43,277 nucleotides of DNA from Sporolactobacillus pectinivorans (GCF_002802965.1 NZ_NXGA01000001.1:2615962-2659238); one strand, 5' to 3'; counted from the first letter of the stretch, positions 1 through 8,789 are shown. The notes: generated by a model not told the origin, from the sequence alone. Numbers and translations: made by a program.

Positions 1-1288
1 AAGTGCCACCGCCCGGTTTTATAGTCAGTGTGACGTCTCTCAATGCCCATCGCGTCCGTTTCTCTTCGTAGCTATCCCGGACCGCGGTTTTGTCTTCATT
101 TTCAGAGCCGCTGTTTGATCTGTAGTTTTTTTGCCTGTCTCCGTAAGAAAATGAAACATTCTCCAGATGAATCCCGCCTTTTACGCTGTTCTTCGATAGG
201 GTTAGTGGTCCGTCCTGTACTTCCGGCTCGATATCCATAACCTCGAAAATGCGCCGAAACAGCGCAATAGAAGAAAGTATACTGACATGAAGCTGAGCCA
301 GCTGGCTAAGCGGACCATAGAGGCGTGAAAGCAAAGCGGTGAAAGCCACGATGACTCCGAGTCCGATCTGGTGATTGATAACGAGCCAGCCCCCATAAGC
401 CCATAAGAGTGCCGGACCAATTGAGGAAAACATGTTGAGCCACATGAACAGCCAGCGGCCGACAAGAGCTGTATGAACCTGGAGATCGCGAAGCGTCTGG
501 TTGGACTCCGAAAATTGCTTTTCCTCAGCAGCCTGCCGATTAAAAATACGGATCAGTAAAGCGCCGCTCACGCCGAGTGATTCACTGAGCTGAATCGTCA
601 TCACGGCAAGCCAGTGTTGAATCTGCGCCTGCAGCGATTGTCTAGTTCTACCTACCCGCTGAGTCGGAATGACAAAACCAGGCACAACAATCAAAGCAAG
701 TACTGCCAACCGCCAGTTCATACTGAACATGAGAAACAAAGTAGCCGCTATATTCAAAAAATTACTGACAAAACCAACAACCGTGGTTGTCACGACACTT
801 TGGATCGCTTCAACATCATTGCTTACGCAAGACACCAGATCACCCGATTTCCGGTAAGCAAAAAAACTGACCGTCTGCCGCTGCAGATGATGGAAAAGCG
901 CCATTCTATAATCGGCCATCACGTTCTGAGCGATCAGATTGCTCAGCCAGGTCTGCAGGACTTCAAGCAAGCCCGTCACAACTGCGATGGCAATCAGAAT
1001 CAGCGTGTAATCAATAATGACGGACATCTGATGTTGGTTGATCCCGTCATCGATGATCCGCTGAGTCAGCCACGCGGGCATTGCCCCGCCGATAGCCGTG
1101 ATCAGAATTACCAAAGCAACGGTAATTGCGTGGGGCCAGTAAGGCACAAATGCTCGCAGCGCGCGCCAAAGTATCTTCACATCCAGGTGCTCATTTGCTG
1201 CAAGTTCCTGCATGCGCCATTTTTTTAAACTTCCTCTATATTGACCGCCGTTCCCGGCGCCAAGACCGAGGCCGCGAAATTCATGCAT
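1..1288 (-). CDS. Multidrug-type ABC exporter, permease plus start of ATPase (partial, cut by window edge)
   Basis: The frame is open on the minus strand from ATG 1288 off the left edge (429 codons visible). AGGGGTGAAGG lies just upstream of the ATG. The first ~40 residues are polar and Gly-rich. They are followed by a six-helix type I exporter domain with typical phrases (LTQRIIDDGI, SGDLVSCVSNDVEAIQSVV, RIFNRQAAEEKQF). The ATPase domain begins with LENVSFSYGD. Between that strand and the next one (RWALRDVTLTIKPGGG) sit about 28 extra polar, charged residues; most relatives have a short turn there. Walker A and everything after it lie outside the window. The family normally works as homo- or heterodimers exporting lipids or drugs from the cytoplasm; the substrate here is unknown. 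Family assignment is firm, specific role open. Confidence 0.88.
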   Translation of the reverse strand, partial: MHEFRGLGLGAGNGGQYRGSLKKWRMQELAANEHLDVKILWRALRAFVPYWPHAITVALVILITAIGGAMPAWLTQRIIDDGINQHQMSVIIDYTLILIAIAVVTGLLEVLQTWLSNLIAQNVMADYRMALFHHLQRQTVSFFAYRKSGDLVSCVSNDVEAIQSVVTTTVVGFVSNFLNIAATLFLMFSMNWRLAVLALIVVPGFVIPTQRVGRTRQSLQAQIQHWLAVMTIQLSESLGVSGALLIRIFNRQAAEEKQFSESNQTLRDLQVHTALVGRWLFMWLNMFSSIGPALLWAYGGWLVINHQIGLGVIVAFTALLSRLYGPLSQLAQLHVSILSSIALFRRIFEVMDIEPEVQDGPLTLSKNSVKGGIHLENVSFSYGDRQKNYRSNSGSENEDKTAVRDSYEEKRTRWALRDVTLTIKPGGGT

Positions 1289-1418
1289 ATCCTTCACCCC
1301 TGCATAGCTGACTTCGACCATTTCGTATTTTATGGAATGTACTCCTCAATTTTATCTGAGAAGCGCGTAAAATGACACAATGTGGCTTATTTCAGACTTT
1401 TTTCCAAAACAAGCTGAA

Positions 1419-1457
1419 CACCCTAAAAGCCACGAAATGACAAGGGCCTTTAGGGTG
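1419..1457. repeat. 13-bp inverted repeat, possible weak terminator between HAD and ABC exporter genes
   Basis: CACCCTAAAAGCC (1419-1431) and GGCCTTTAGGGTG (1445-1457) pair over 12 of 13 positions around a 13-nt loop. Neither strand has a good T run after the stem, so calling it an intrinsic terminator is weak. It sits in the 308-nt gap between the HAD gene and the ABC exporter. A second, smaller inverted repeat (AAACAG...CTGTTTTTAAAG, about 1495-1525) lies nearby. Confidence 0.4.
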
Positions 1458-1596
1458 CACCAGTAATCAGAATACACGGATCCGGCAGGCAAACAGTTAA
1501 CCCTGTCCGGTCCCGTCTGTTTTTAAAGTTTCCTGCAAACAAGCTGTAAATTTCAGATTCATCGACCGATAAAAACACGATAAAACAGCGGTTCCG

Positions 1597-2241
1597 TCAC
1601 ATCTGGTTCAAAGGTGTGCTTGAACCGGTTTCTGCTTCTTCGGGAGTAAGCCATCCTTGATCCAGCAAATCATTTTTAAAAGTTTCTGTATCCGTAAATG
1701 TGTGCACTTGAAAACCAAGGCGCTTTGCCGTATCCGTATTCCGTTCCTTATCATCAACGAACAGGACACTTTCGGGTTCTTCACCCAAGCGTTCGATCGC
1801 CAGCTTGAAAATTTCTTCATCCGGTTTCTTCATCCGGACACGGTATGAATTGATAACGAACTCAAACAGAGGCATCAATTGGAATTCTTCCAACCTTTCT
1901 TCCAAAAAGGAGTTAGAATTGGATAGAACAGCGATGCGATACTTTTCTTTCAGTTTATATGCCAGCGGGACTAATGCACTGTTTAACGTTTTTGAGCAGG
2001 ACAAATCGTGGAAAAGTTCTCTTGGGTTTTCTGTGTATGTCTCCGGGAACAGCGGTTTGATCAAGGCCATGCCTTCTTCTTCGGTCAAATCTCCCTTTTT
2101 GTAGCTTTTCCATGCATCAGAATGTTTTATTTCCCTTAGATTGTCCTCTGTTACCCCGTGACGTCGCAGAACCTCGTCAGATTTCTGCTTATCTTTGAAG
2201 AAAAAAACGTCTCCAATGTCAAACAATACAGTTGTTATCAT
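1597..2241 (-). CDS. HAD-superfamily hydrolase (YihX-like), last gene of the ECF cassette
   Basis: 214 residues, about full length for HAD subfamily IA. Motif I is FDIGDV with Asp8 as the expected nucleophile; as in YihX-type members, the second acid position is Gly. Motif II is LSNSN (Ser107-109 region), motif III is the Lys in MKKPDE (~139), motif IV is FVDDKERN (Asp163/164). The start has GAGGAGGAAAAATC before it. It follows the EcfT gene by 33 nt on the same strand, so it is probably co-transcribed with the transporter. A phosphatase at the end of a vitamin transporter operon could act on the imported compound or its phosphorylated form, but that is inference from position only. Confidence 0.85.
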   Translation of the reverse strand: MITTVLFDIGDVFFFKDKQKSDEVLRRHGVTEDNLREIKHSDAWKSYKKGDLTEEEGMALIKPLFPETYTENPRELFHDLSCSKTLNSALVPLAYKLKEKYRIAVLSNSNSFLEERLEEFQLMPLFEFVINSYRVRMKKPDEEIFKLAIERLGEEPESVLFVDDKERNTDTAKRLGFQVHTFTDTETFKNDLLDQGWLTPEEAETGSSTPLNQM

Positions 2242-2274
2242 GATTTTTCCTCCTCGTATTTGAAGTTTCCATTT

Positions 2275-3240
2275 TTAATTACCGCTTCCGCGAAGACCAA
2301 CTCCAAGCATGATAACCACAACAACTCCGAGGACGGCCATTGTGACATAGGCCCAAGCGAGTTTGTCTTCCAATGTAAAAGTGTGGTCTGTTAACGATCC
2401 CCGTTGTGCGTTGGCACCGAATGCTCGTGCATCCGCAACCATCGCCATTGTATGTGTCCCGCGCAGTGAATTAATAAATAAAGGAACGGTCAGCACAGGT
2501 AAAGCCATACAAAATCGTTTCAGATAATTCACCCAGCCGCGAAGCTGCCACCACTTGTCGGGATGACTGAAATCATAGCCTCTGACCTCCATGGCCTGCA
2601 CCAGAGTATTGAATTTTTCGAACATTAGCGGTAGAAAGCGCAGACCAGAAGAAAGCGCAAATCCGAGTTTTACAGGCATTTTCAACTTCATGCAGGCCCA
2701 AATGATTTCTGCCGGCTCCGCGGTATACATGAGAAGAAGTGAGGCCAGTGATACACAGAGAAATCGCCCGGTCTGCTGCAATCCGTACTGAAGTCCCTGA
2801 ACGGAAAGTCCCTGATGTCCTGTCCAGCTGAGCGTCCACGGAAAAAGAAACAGAAAATCGTGATTCGTATTATAGAGAATACCCTGGCTCCATATTTGTC
2901 CAAATGCCGGGATAATCGACATCGCAATGACAACCCGGATCCTCGCTTTGGATGGTTTAACCAACAACCAGGGTATGACAGATACTAAGCATAAAGCAAA
3001 AACCCAGCTCCAGTTTAAAAAAACGGATAGAAGCCCGATGATGACCGGAAACAAGACTTTTAGCCGGGGATCAAGCCGATGTATGATCGTATCATGTCCC
3101 TCATAGCTCAGCATGTTACGTAACCCTTTGATCCCTACCAATTTCATGAAGCTCAGCGGAATGAGAGCGGGGATCATGAACATAAGAAGATAACCAAGAA
3201 TGGTCTGTCCAATCAAGTTATGGAAAAAAAACTGACTCAT
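2275..3240 (-). CDS. Energy-coupling factor transporter transmembrane protein EcfT (CbiQ family)
   Basis: 321 residues with several hydrophobic segments (about 12-36, 62-94, 103-118, 160-172, 295-315). It has the two coupling motifs expected in EcfT proteins: a V-R-G around residue 219-221 and a second, modified one (ADARAFG, ~270-275). These bind grooves in the two ATPases and transmit ATP hydrolysis to the S component. The start codon overlaps the stop of the ATPase gene by four bases (ATGA), indicating translational coupling. Slightly longer than most EcfT proteins because of an extended N-terminal hydrophobic region. Family is clear; substrate is set by the S component upstream. Confidence 0.93.
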   Translation of the reverse strand: MSQFFFHNLIGQTILGYLLMFMIPALIPLSFMKLVGIKGLRNMLSYEGHDTIIHRLDPRLKVLFPVIIGLLSVFLNWSWVFALCLVSVIPWLLVKPSKARIRVVIAMSIIPAFGQIWSQGILYNTNHDFLFLFPWTLSWTGHQGLSVQGLQYGLQQTGRFLCVSLASLLLMYTAEPAEIIWACMKLKMPVKLGFALSSGLRFLPLMFEKFNTLVQAMEVRGYDFSHPDKWWQLRGWVNYLKRFCMALPVLTVPLFINSLRGTHTMAMVADARAFGANAQRGSLTDHTFTLEDKLAWAYVTMAVLGVVVVIMLGVGLRGSGN

Positions 3241-4988
3241 ATCGACATCCTTCCTTTTCCCCTGCTGATCTCAGCCCGGTCTGCCGCCCCGATCGAACGT
3301 AAAAACTCATCTACACTTAATGAAACCCAGCTTCTCCGTTCATCCGTCAGCAGCCCGTGCAGATGGGCGACAGGCGGCGGAACCACATGGCACTCAGCTA
3401 ATTGTTCAAAATGGGCAAACACTCTTTCGGGACGGTCATTCAAAATCATTCGACCATGGTTCAGTACACACAACCGATCTGCGTAATGGGCGATAGCTTG
3501 CATGTCGTGCGAAATCATGAGATAGGTCAGTCCCTGTTCATCGCGCATATCATCCAGAAATTTTAGAAAGGCACGTGCATGCCCTTCATCCTGCCCGGTC
3601 GTCGGTTCATCCAGGATCATGACTTTAGGCGACGATGACAGCAGTGCGGCAAGCGCCGGACGTTCTTTCTGTCCATAGCTGAGCTTGTATGGATTCGCAT
3701 CCAGGCGATCAGACAAGTCAATTAGCGCCGCAAGTTGCTCTTCCGTATAGGCAGCTTCAGACCGCGACCGACGGCCATAAGTTTTAGCAAAACCCAATTC
3801 GTTTTTCACGGTTGCAGAAAAAATCATATTCTCAGCTGATTGAAAAAGATAACCGACTTTTTCGGATTGCCTTGATATTTCACCTGCTTTGACCGGACTT
3901 CCATAGCACAGGACCTTGCCTGATGTGGGTTTGTTAAAACCCATGGATAAGGCCGCGAGCGATGTTTTTCCTGATCCATTGGCACCGGCAATGGCCACCC
4001 ACTCATTTTGCCGGACTTCAAGATTCAGATCCTGAAGCACCTGTTTGTCCCCAAAGCTTAAGCCTACATTCTTCCATTGAAGGAGCGGATCCCCCGGCTC
4101 AAACCGTGATTCCCTTGAGGATGAGGATCTGGCCAGTGCTGCCGCGTAAGATGTCCCGCGCAGTGCATCTGCAGCTTCCTCAACTGTCAGCGCTATGCTG
4201 CCGTGAAAAACATCAGGCAGTGCATAGCTTAATTGCACCATCTGAGGAACGGAAACACCTAATCTCTGCCATAGTTGAAGATCACTGAATGCCTTTCTGG
4301 GTGGGCTGTCGACAATAATTTTACCCTGCTCCATCAGCAATACACGATCCACCCATGGAATGACCTCATCAATCTTATGCTCGATAAGAATTACTGTCAT
4401 ACCAAGATCTTTATTTAGATGCCGGAGAACGCTCAGGACTTCCTGCGTCCCGACCGGATCCAAATCCGAGGTAGGTTCATCCAAAACAAGAATCTTAGGT
4501 TCCATGGAAAGGGCCGCCGAAATGGCTACCCGCTGCTTCTGTCCCCCGGACAATACTTCAATGAGCGCTTCGCGGTATTCGTCAGATCCGGTATACCTCA
4601 GGGATTGATCCACACGACGTTTAATTTCTTCATGTGGCAAATTAAGGTTTTCGGGCCCAAAGGCCACTTCCAGATCCACTTTGAACGAAATCAGCTGATT
4701 ATCAGGGTTCTGGAACACCATACCTATGAGCTGTGATGCCTCATGAATCTTCATTTCGGATAAATTTTTTCCATCCATATATACAGCACCATTCATAAAC
4801 CCCGCTACTCTGTTAGGAATCAAGCCGGACAGCGCAAGCCCCAGAGTAGATTTTCCACATCCGGACGGACCGGCAAGCAGTACAAACTGACCTGCGGGAA
4901 TGTCAAGCTCCACGTTCTTTAACGCGCTTTCCTTCTCATCAGGATAGCGAAAGGTCAAATGATCGAGGTGTAAATTATGACTGTTCAT
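3237..4988 (-). CDS. ECF transporter ATPase, two ATP-binding domains fused in one chain
   Basis: 583 residues with two complete ABC ATPase units. Unit 1: Walker A GPSGCGKST (~40-48), Q-loop FQNPDNQL, signature LSGGQKQR, Walker B ILVLDEPTSDLDP, switch LIEHK. Unit 2: Walker A GANGSGKTS (~335), Q-loop FQSAENM, Walker B VMILDEPTTGQDE, switch ISHDM. The second signature is LSYGQKER, with Tyr replacing the first Gly. In most ECF systems the two ATPases are separate EcfA1/EcfA2 proteins; fused forms such as the YkoD type exist. The C-terminal ~70 residues after unit 2 carry no motif I recognise. Position between S and T genes and overlap with EcfT support one importer complex at the membrane. Confidence 0.94.
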   Translation of the reverse strand: MNSHNLHLDHLTFRYPDEKESALKNVELDIPAGQFVLLAGPSGCGKSTLGLALSGLIPNRVAGFMNGAVYMDGKNLSEMKIHEASQLIGMVFQNPDNQLISFKVDLEVAFGPENLNLPHEEIKRRVDQSLRYTGSDEYREALIEVLSGGQKQRVAISAALSMEPKILVLDEPTSDLDPVGTQEVLSVLRHLNKDLGMTVILIEHKIDEVIPWVDRVLLMEQGKIIVDSPPRKAFSDLQLWQRLGVSVPQMVQLSYALPDVFHGSIALTVEEAADALRGTSYAAALARSSSSRESRFEPGDPLLQWKNVGLSFGDKQVLQDLNLEVRQNEWVAIAGANGSGKTSLAALSMGFNKPTSGKVLCYGSPVKAGEISRQSEKVGYLFQSAENMIFSATVKNELGFAKTYGRRSRSEAAYTEEQLAALIDLSDRLDANPYKLSYGQKERPALAALLSSSPKVMILDEPTTGQDEGHARAFLKFLDDMRDEQGLTYLMISHDMQAIAHYADRLCVLNHGRMILNDRPERVFAHFEQLAECHVVPPPVAHLHGLLTDERRSWVSLSVDEFLRSIGAADRAEISRGKGRMSI

Positions 4989-5049
4989 TGTTTTACCTGC
5001 CCGTCATTTAAGACTTTTTCTGATCCGTTTTTTCTGCAGCATTAATTTT

Positions 5050-5817
5050 TCAACTTTTAGGCGCATCGCCAGTCGGTGGCGGGGTGATCTTGGCTCTACC
5101 GCCCAATTGAGTAATCGACTTTGAAACTCTGACTGCAGCGTGGACGAACATCAGCGTATAAAGCAAATGGAATCCTCCGTCCGAGATGAGCTGAAGAATA
5201 TCTTTTCCAATCGTCGTCATTTCGCCTTTAAGAAAAGGCCCCATTACAAAATCATCTAACTGGGTACGAGGGAAATCTTTCAGAAAACCTACGAAAATTG
5301 CGTCAACGAAAATCATTTTCGGGTTCGCCAAGAACTTCTTTCCACGGTACATAATGTACATATCGATAAAAATCCCTTGATACAAATACTTTGGCCATTC
5401 AATCGGATTGACACCTGAACCGCCATAAATAAGCTGTTCCAGAAAATATTTCAAGAAGATCAGTGCCGTCGCAGCACCTGGTTTACGAATAACTGCAATG
5501 CCTGTAATAAGGACAAATTCATATGGCAGGCCTTTGACGCCCATGAAGTCTAAGAGATTGCCGATGCCTGGAATCGTTTGAACAATCGGTCCGATGAAAT
5601 TATCACCGAGTATACTGTTCGCTACCATACAAAGAACACCGATAATGGCAACACTTATGATATCTTGCGTCGTCCAGCGATTGCCGTCTTCTTTTCTGGA
5701 ATTTCTCCAAACCATAAATAACGTTCCGAGAATCACGATCCAAATAACTACATACAGAGTAGCAGCTACACCGACGGGCACAACAACAGTTGTGTTCCAA
5801 AACTTCAAACCATCCAC
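5050..5817 (-). CDS. ECF transporter substrate-binding (S) component, YkoE-like
   Basis: 255 residues with about six hydrophobic segments; first gene of the ECF cassette, 61 nt before the ATPase gene. It contains a conserved-looking IRKPGAATA segment reminiscent of YkoE-type S components (thiamine/HMP-related in Bacillus), plus a C-terminal polar tail ending in a PPP stretch. The start is ATG 5817 with GAGGGAGTGG before it. The S component captures the vitamin or metal-like substrate and topples in the membrane when EcfT and the ATPases act. I see no TPP, cobalamin or other known riboswitch in the ~200 nt upstream, so substrate identity cannot be read from regulation. S component: likely. Thiamine-type substrate: a guess. 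Confidence 0.75.
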   Translation of the reverse strand: MDGLKFWNTTVVVPVGVAATLYVVIWIVILGTLFMVWRNSRKEDGNRWTTQDIISVAIIGVLCMVANSILGDNFIGPIVQTIPGIGNLLDFMGVKGLPYEFVLITGIAVIRKPGAATALIFLKYFLEQLIYGGSGVNPIEWPKYLYQGIFIDMYIMYRGKKFLANPKMIFVDAIFVGFLKDFPRTQLDDFVMGPFLKGEMTTIGKDILQLISDGGFHLLYTLMFVHAAVRVSKSITQLGGRAKITPPPTGDAPKS

Positions 5818-6045
5818 TCCCTCTCACTGATCCGATTTTTTCTCCGGTATCTACCGAAGTTGCCTTCATTATGCTCCTGAAATGTAACCACCATATTAAG
5901 CTGTAAATAAACGATTGTAAAAAATGTTCCATATATTAAATAATGTAATTTTTATATCATAAAAAATCCATATTCAGCTCATCCGGAGAAAAGTTTTGAT
6001 TCATTGCCTTTTCTTTTAATAAGGCTTTATTAAACTTGTCTATTG

Positions 6046-6110
6046 TTTTCCGCCCCATGCGCTCGCTGATCCCCCAGGAGTCTCGCGCCTTCCGCTCCAA
6101 TCAACGGAGG
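6046..6110. repeat. Fragment of a Bacillaceae-type dispersed intergenic repeat
   Basis: This gap (5818-6220) contains a GC-rich island in AT-rich DNA. Reading the minus strand it runs through TTGATTGGAGCGGAAGG, then CGCGAGACTCCTG, then AGCGAGCGCATGGGGCGGAAAA. From memory, this matches one arm of a palindromic repeat scattered through many Bacillaceae genomes, whose full form also has a second GC-rich arm; here the middle and most of that arm appear deleted. The rest of the gap is AT-rich, with no gene seen apart from a short palindrome near 5845-5862 (CGGTAGATACCG). Confidence 0.55.
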
Positions 6111-6220
6111 GCAAAAACAACATTGAATTTAAACATAGCCTTTAATAAAAAAATCCCCGGTTTTTATTTCCCAGAGATTTTCATAAATATAACTTACTAT
6201 TTACCAATTTATCGGTTTGT

Positions 6221-6934
6221 TTAAGCACTCCGTGATAGCCTATTTAAACACGAAATGGTCCACTCAATTATCCTGATCGCCGTTTCAATTCGCTGTGTTG
6301 TATCACCGGTGAATAGGAGTTTAATTTCTTCATCCACATTCTCAGGCACTCTTTTTAATTTTTTTAAATGATAAAAAACTAAGCCATTGGGCGGTACAGG
6401 CTTACTGTTTACAGCCCAAAGTCCCTCAAGTATTTTCCATGAAGTGGTTGCAACTACAAAGGCAGCTTTTAATTCATCATCAGCCTCTCTTGCTGCTTCA
6501 ATTTTGATTAGAGCCGTTTCAAGCCAGTAAACGATGGATTTCACTTCACTCTTAGGCACTTCATATTGTTCAAGCACGTTATTTGCCAACTCTTTGATTT
6601 GTGAAAACTTTCTTCGGTAATCAAAAAGAATAATTGAATCCAGAAAGTTGTACAATCCCATTGAGGACGATTTGCACTTGTAAACTGCCCGTTCAAAGTC
6701 AGCATATTTCATCTCGACAAGGATGTTGCCGCGATATTCCGAACAAAGTGGCCTGTTCAATCCATCTTCAAGTAACACATAGAAGTCTATATCCGAAGTT
6801 TGGTAATTTTCCCCGCGAGCCACGGAGCCCTGAAGAAGCAATCCTATAATTTCACCATCTTGCACCGCTTCATCATATATCTCGGCAACCAAACATCGAT
6901 GAGCAATACTTTTGATAAACGACAGATCAATCAT
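6221..6934 (-). CDS. Nucleotidyltransferase-domain protein (Pol beta/kanamycin-nucleotidyltransferase fold)
   Basis: I take ATG 6934 as the start (237 residues) because GGAGG sits six bases upstream; the longer frame from 6973 has no site. The active-site signature is QGSVARGENYQTSDIDFYV: GS at ~36-37 and the metal-binding DxD at ~48/50. The C-terminal half is helical and resembles the helper domain of aminoglycoside nucleotidyltransferases or MNT-type proteins. These enzymes transfer NMP to a drug, protein or nucleotide; substrate cannot be told here. No HEPN partner gene adjoins it, so a classical HEPN-MNT toxin pair is not supported, though the C-terminal helices could be a fused equivalent. 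Confidence 0.78.
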   Translation of the reverse strand: MIDLSFIKSIAHRCLVAEIYDEAVQDGEIIGLLLQGSVARGENYQTSDIDFYVLLEDGLNRPLCSEYRGNILVEMKYADFERAVYKCKSSSMGLYNFLDSIILFDYRRKFSQIKELANNVLEQYEVPKSEVKSIVYWLETALIKIEAAREADDELKAAFVVATTSWKILEGLWAVNSKPVPPNGLVFYHLKKLKRVPENVDEEIKLLFTGDTTQRIETAIRIIEWTISCLNRLSRSA

Positions 6935-7069
6935 AACTCGCCTCCGGGTAAAACTTGGGATATAAATAATCAAAGATATATAATTTATAACTGAATTTTT
7001 GATTGTTTGAGCTGCATATCACACGCAACAGGGCAGGTTGAAGAAGGAGAAGTATTGCTTGATGCGGGA

Positions 7070-7849
7070 TCAGGATAATACTCTTGAAGCTAATCTTAGC
7101 TGCCAATTTTCCTTCAGTAAATTTTTTGCCGTTTTAGCGGCTCTGACCCTTAATGATAAGTCATCTGAAATCCTGACTTTGTAACTCCCTGATAAAACTG
7201 CCTGACGCAGTTCCTCAACTGTATTACAATCCATTTTAAATTTATTATAAACACAGCTGATCTGCAAAGGATGGTGGGCATCGCTGCCTGCTACAACGGA
7301 CTTGCCGAGCCTGACAGCAAAATCGTACACTTTTTCTTTCATTCGCTTTACCCCATACATGTTCAAATCTTTGCCATTCAAATCAAACGCATCGAACTGT
7401 TTCAACAAGTCTTCGGGAAGATTAAAGAGCGGATTGGCTTCTCTGAATGGATGCGCACCGATTTTCATGAAATCGTATGGTTCGCCGATCTGAAACAAAT
7501 GTTCCAAAGGTATAAAACTCGTATCTGTTGTATAAGGTTCCAGCTGTTCGCGTAATTCTTTTACTGCATGACGATCGCCTGTAAATAAAACATGCCCGCC
7601 TTCCTGAATATTAATTTCCATACCAGGAAAAACTTTGAACCCGTCCACATCGTAGTACCCACTTTCATATTGAAACTGTTCATCGAGTGTTTTATAAATT
7701 TCGTAAAACCGATCCGTGTTAAAGTGTTCAGTCAACGTAAATGCATCCAATCCTTCATGGCGGGCTTCTTTAATCATACTTAAAAAATACTCAAGTGAAA
7801 AATCAATCTTTTTTGTAAATTTAACATGAGTATGGAAATCAATCTTCAT
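7070..7849 (-). CDS. PHP-domain metal-dependent phosphohydrolase
   Basis: 259 residues from ATG 7849, chosen because GAGGAG lies 8 bases upstream; a GTG three codons earlier overlaps that site. Metal-ligand motifs of the PHP family are all present: DFHTH (H6, H8), LTEHF (E41, H42), the PGMEIN Glu, GAHPFRE and AGSDAHH. Such enzymes hydrolyse phosphate esters (histidinol phosphate, nucleoside 3',5'-bisphosphates and others); substrate unknown. It is divergent from an RpiR-type sugar-phosphate regulator with a palindrome between them, which suggests a sugar-phosphate-related job. A weak stem (AGTATT...AATACT) overlaps the stop region. Confidence 0.83.
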   Translation of the reverse strand: MKIDFHTHVKFTKKIDFSLEYFLSMIKEARHEGLDAFTLTEHFNTDRFYEIYKTLDEQFQYESGYYDVDGFKVFPGMEINIQEGGHVLFTGDRHAVKELREQLEPYTTDTSFIPLEHLFQIGEPYDFMKIGAHPFREANPLFNLPEDLLKQFDAFDLNGKDLNMYGVKRMKEKVYDFAVRLGKSVVAGSDAHHPLQISCVYNKFKMDCNTVEELRQAVLSGSYKVRISDDLSLRVRAAKTAKNLLKENWQLRLASRVLS

Positions 7850-7868
7850 CGGTGTCACTCCTCTGGAA

Positions 7869-7892
7869 ATTAATTATCAATTTGTAATTAAT
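7869..7892. promoter_or_regulatory. Palindromic operator candidate between PHP and RpiR genes
   Basis: ATTAATTA (7869-7876) and TAATTAAT (7885-7892) form a perfect 8-bp inverted repeat with an 8-bp spacer in the 103-bp divergent gap. A TATAAT at 7921-7926 could be the -10 of the RpiR gene, without a good -35. RpiR proteins bind such inverted repeats as dimers, so self-regulation and control of the PHP gene are plausible. Confidence 0.4.
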
Positions 7893-7952
7893 GATATATT
7901 TTTTTCAGCCAATATTCAAGTATAATAATAATCACAGAAAGGAAGTTTGCTC

Positions 7953-8789
7953 ATGTCAAATTCATTTACCTGGGATCTAACCAGCCTATCCCCGATACAA
8001 AAAAAAATAGCCGATTTTATCGAGAAAAACATTGAACACTTGCCATTTATGACTGAGCGTGACATTGCCGCTAAAATTCCGACAAGCATCGCATCTGTCT
8101 CACGATTCTGGAGCGCTGTCGGCTTTTCAAACCTTAAAGAATTCAAAAAAAGTATTCAAATATATAATGAGGTCACGCCTGCAAACAAGATGAAAAACAC
8201 CTTTAATCGCGTTTCAGAAGACGATCTTCCGGGCGCCCTGCTTGAAGGTGCCACCGCCTACCTTAGCGAGACATCTCAGCATCTGTCTCGCGACACATTC
8301 GAACAGGCTGTTGAAAAAATTGTTCATGCAGATAAAATTTTTATATTCTCTCCCGGCCCATCCGAAGGGTTAGGGACGTTATTGCGCTTTCGGCTTAACC
8401 GTTTTGGCATGACCATTCAGCCGATGCCTAACAGTGGCCACGAACTGTTCGAATCGCTGGTCAACATCTCGGCGGATGACACGGTCATCTGTTTCAGTTT
8501 TGCCAATATACTGCCTGAGACCAGAGTCATACTGGATTATGCCGCTGACGTTAAATTTACGACGGTCGTGATCACCGATTTACTCGTGACTGACCTGAAT
8601 CAGCTTGCCGATATTGTGCTTTATACCGCACGCGGCCAAATTTGGGAATTCCACTCCATGGTGGCACCAACGGCTGTCATTGAAAGCCTCATTATCGCTG
8701 TTGGCTTTCGCCTTCAGGAACAATCCGTGGCAAAGTTAGATATGATACAAGCATTGCGGAAACGCTATGCCCTCTTGCTGCCAAGATAA
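7953..8789 (+). CDS. RpiR/MurR-family transcription regulator (HTH plus SIS domain)
   Basis: 278 residues from ATG 7953 with AAGGAAG seven bases upstream. The N-terminal ~75 residues are an HTH_6 domain (SPIQKKIADFIEKN, TERDIAAKIPTSIASVSRFW). Residues ~110-260 form a SIS sugar-isomerase fold (ADKIFIFSPGPSEGLGTLL, DDTVICFSFANILPETR). SIS domains in this family sense phosphosugars. It sits divergent to the PHP hydrolase and is followed by a strong hairpin terminator, so it is monocistronic. Effector and targets unknown. Confidence 0.88.
   Translation: MSNSFTWDLTSLSPIQKKIADFIEKNIEHLPFMTERDIAAKIPTSIASVSRFWSAVGFSNLKEFKKSIQIYNEVTPANKMKNTFNRVSEDDLPGALLEGATAYLSETSQHLSRDTFEQAVEKIVHADKIFIFSPGPSEGLGTLLRFRLNRFGMTIQPMPNSGHELFESLVNISADDTVICFSFANILPETRVILDYAADVKFTTVVITDLLVTDLNQLADIVLYTARGQIWEFHSMVAPTAVIESLIIAVGFRLQEQSVAKLDMIQALRKRYALLLPR

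Noticed and set aside
614..1228. Long plus-strand open frame (204 codons)
   Set aside because: Antisense to the ABC exporter, whose minus-strand frame has clear family motifs; the plus-strand translation is low in hydrophobic order and matches nothing.
5818..6035. TPP, cobalamin or other riboswitch before the ECF S component
   Set aside because: None of the conserved riboswitch strings I know is present on the minus strand; only a tiny CGGTAGATACCG palindrome.
6221..6934. HEPN-MNT toxin-antitoxin pair
   Set aside because: The nucleotidyltransferase has no small HEPN gene beside it; neighbours are unrelated.
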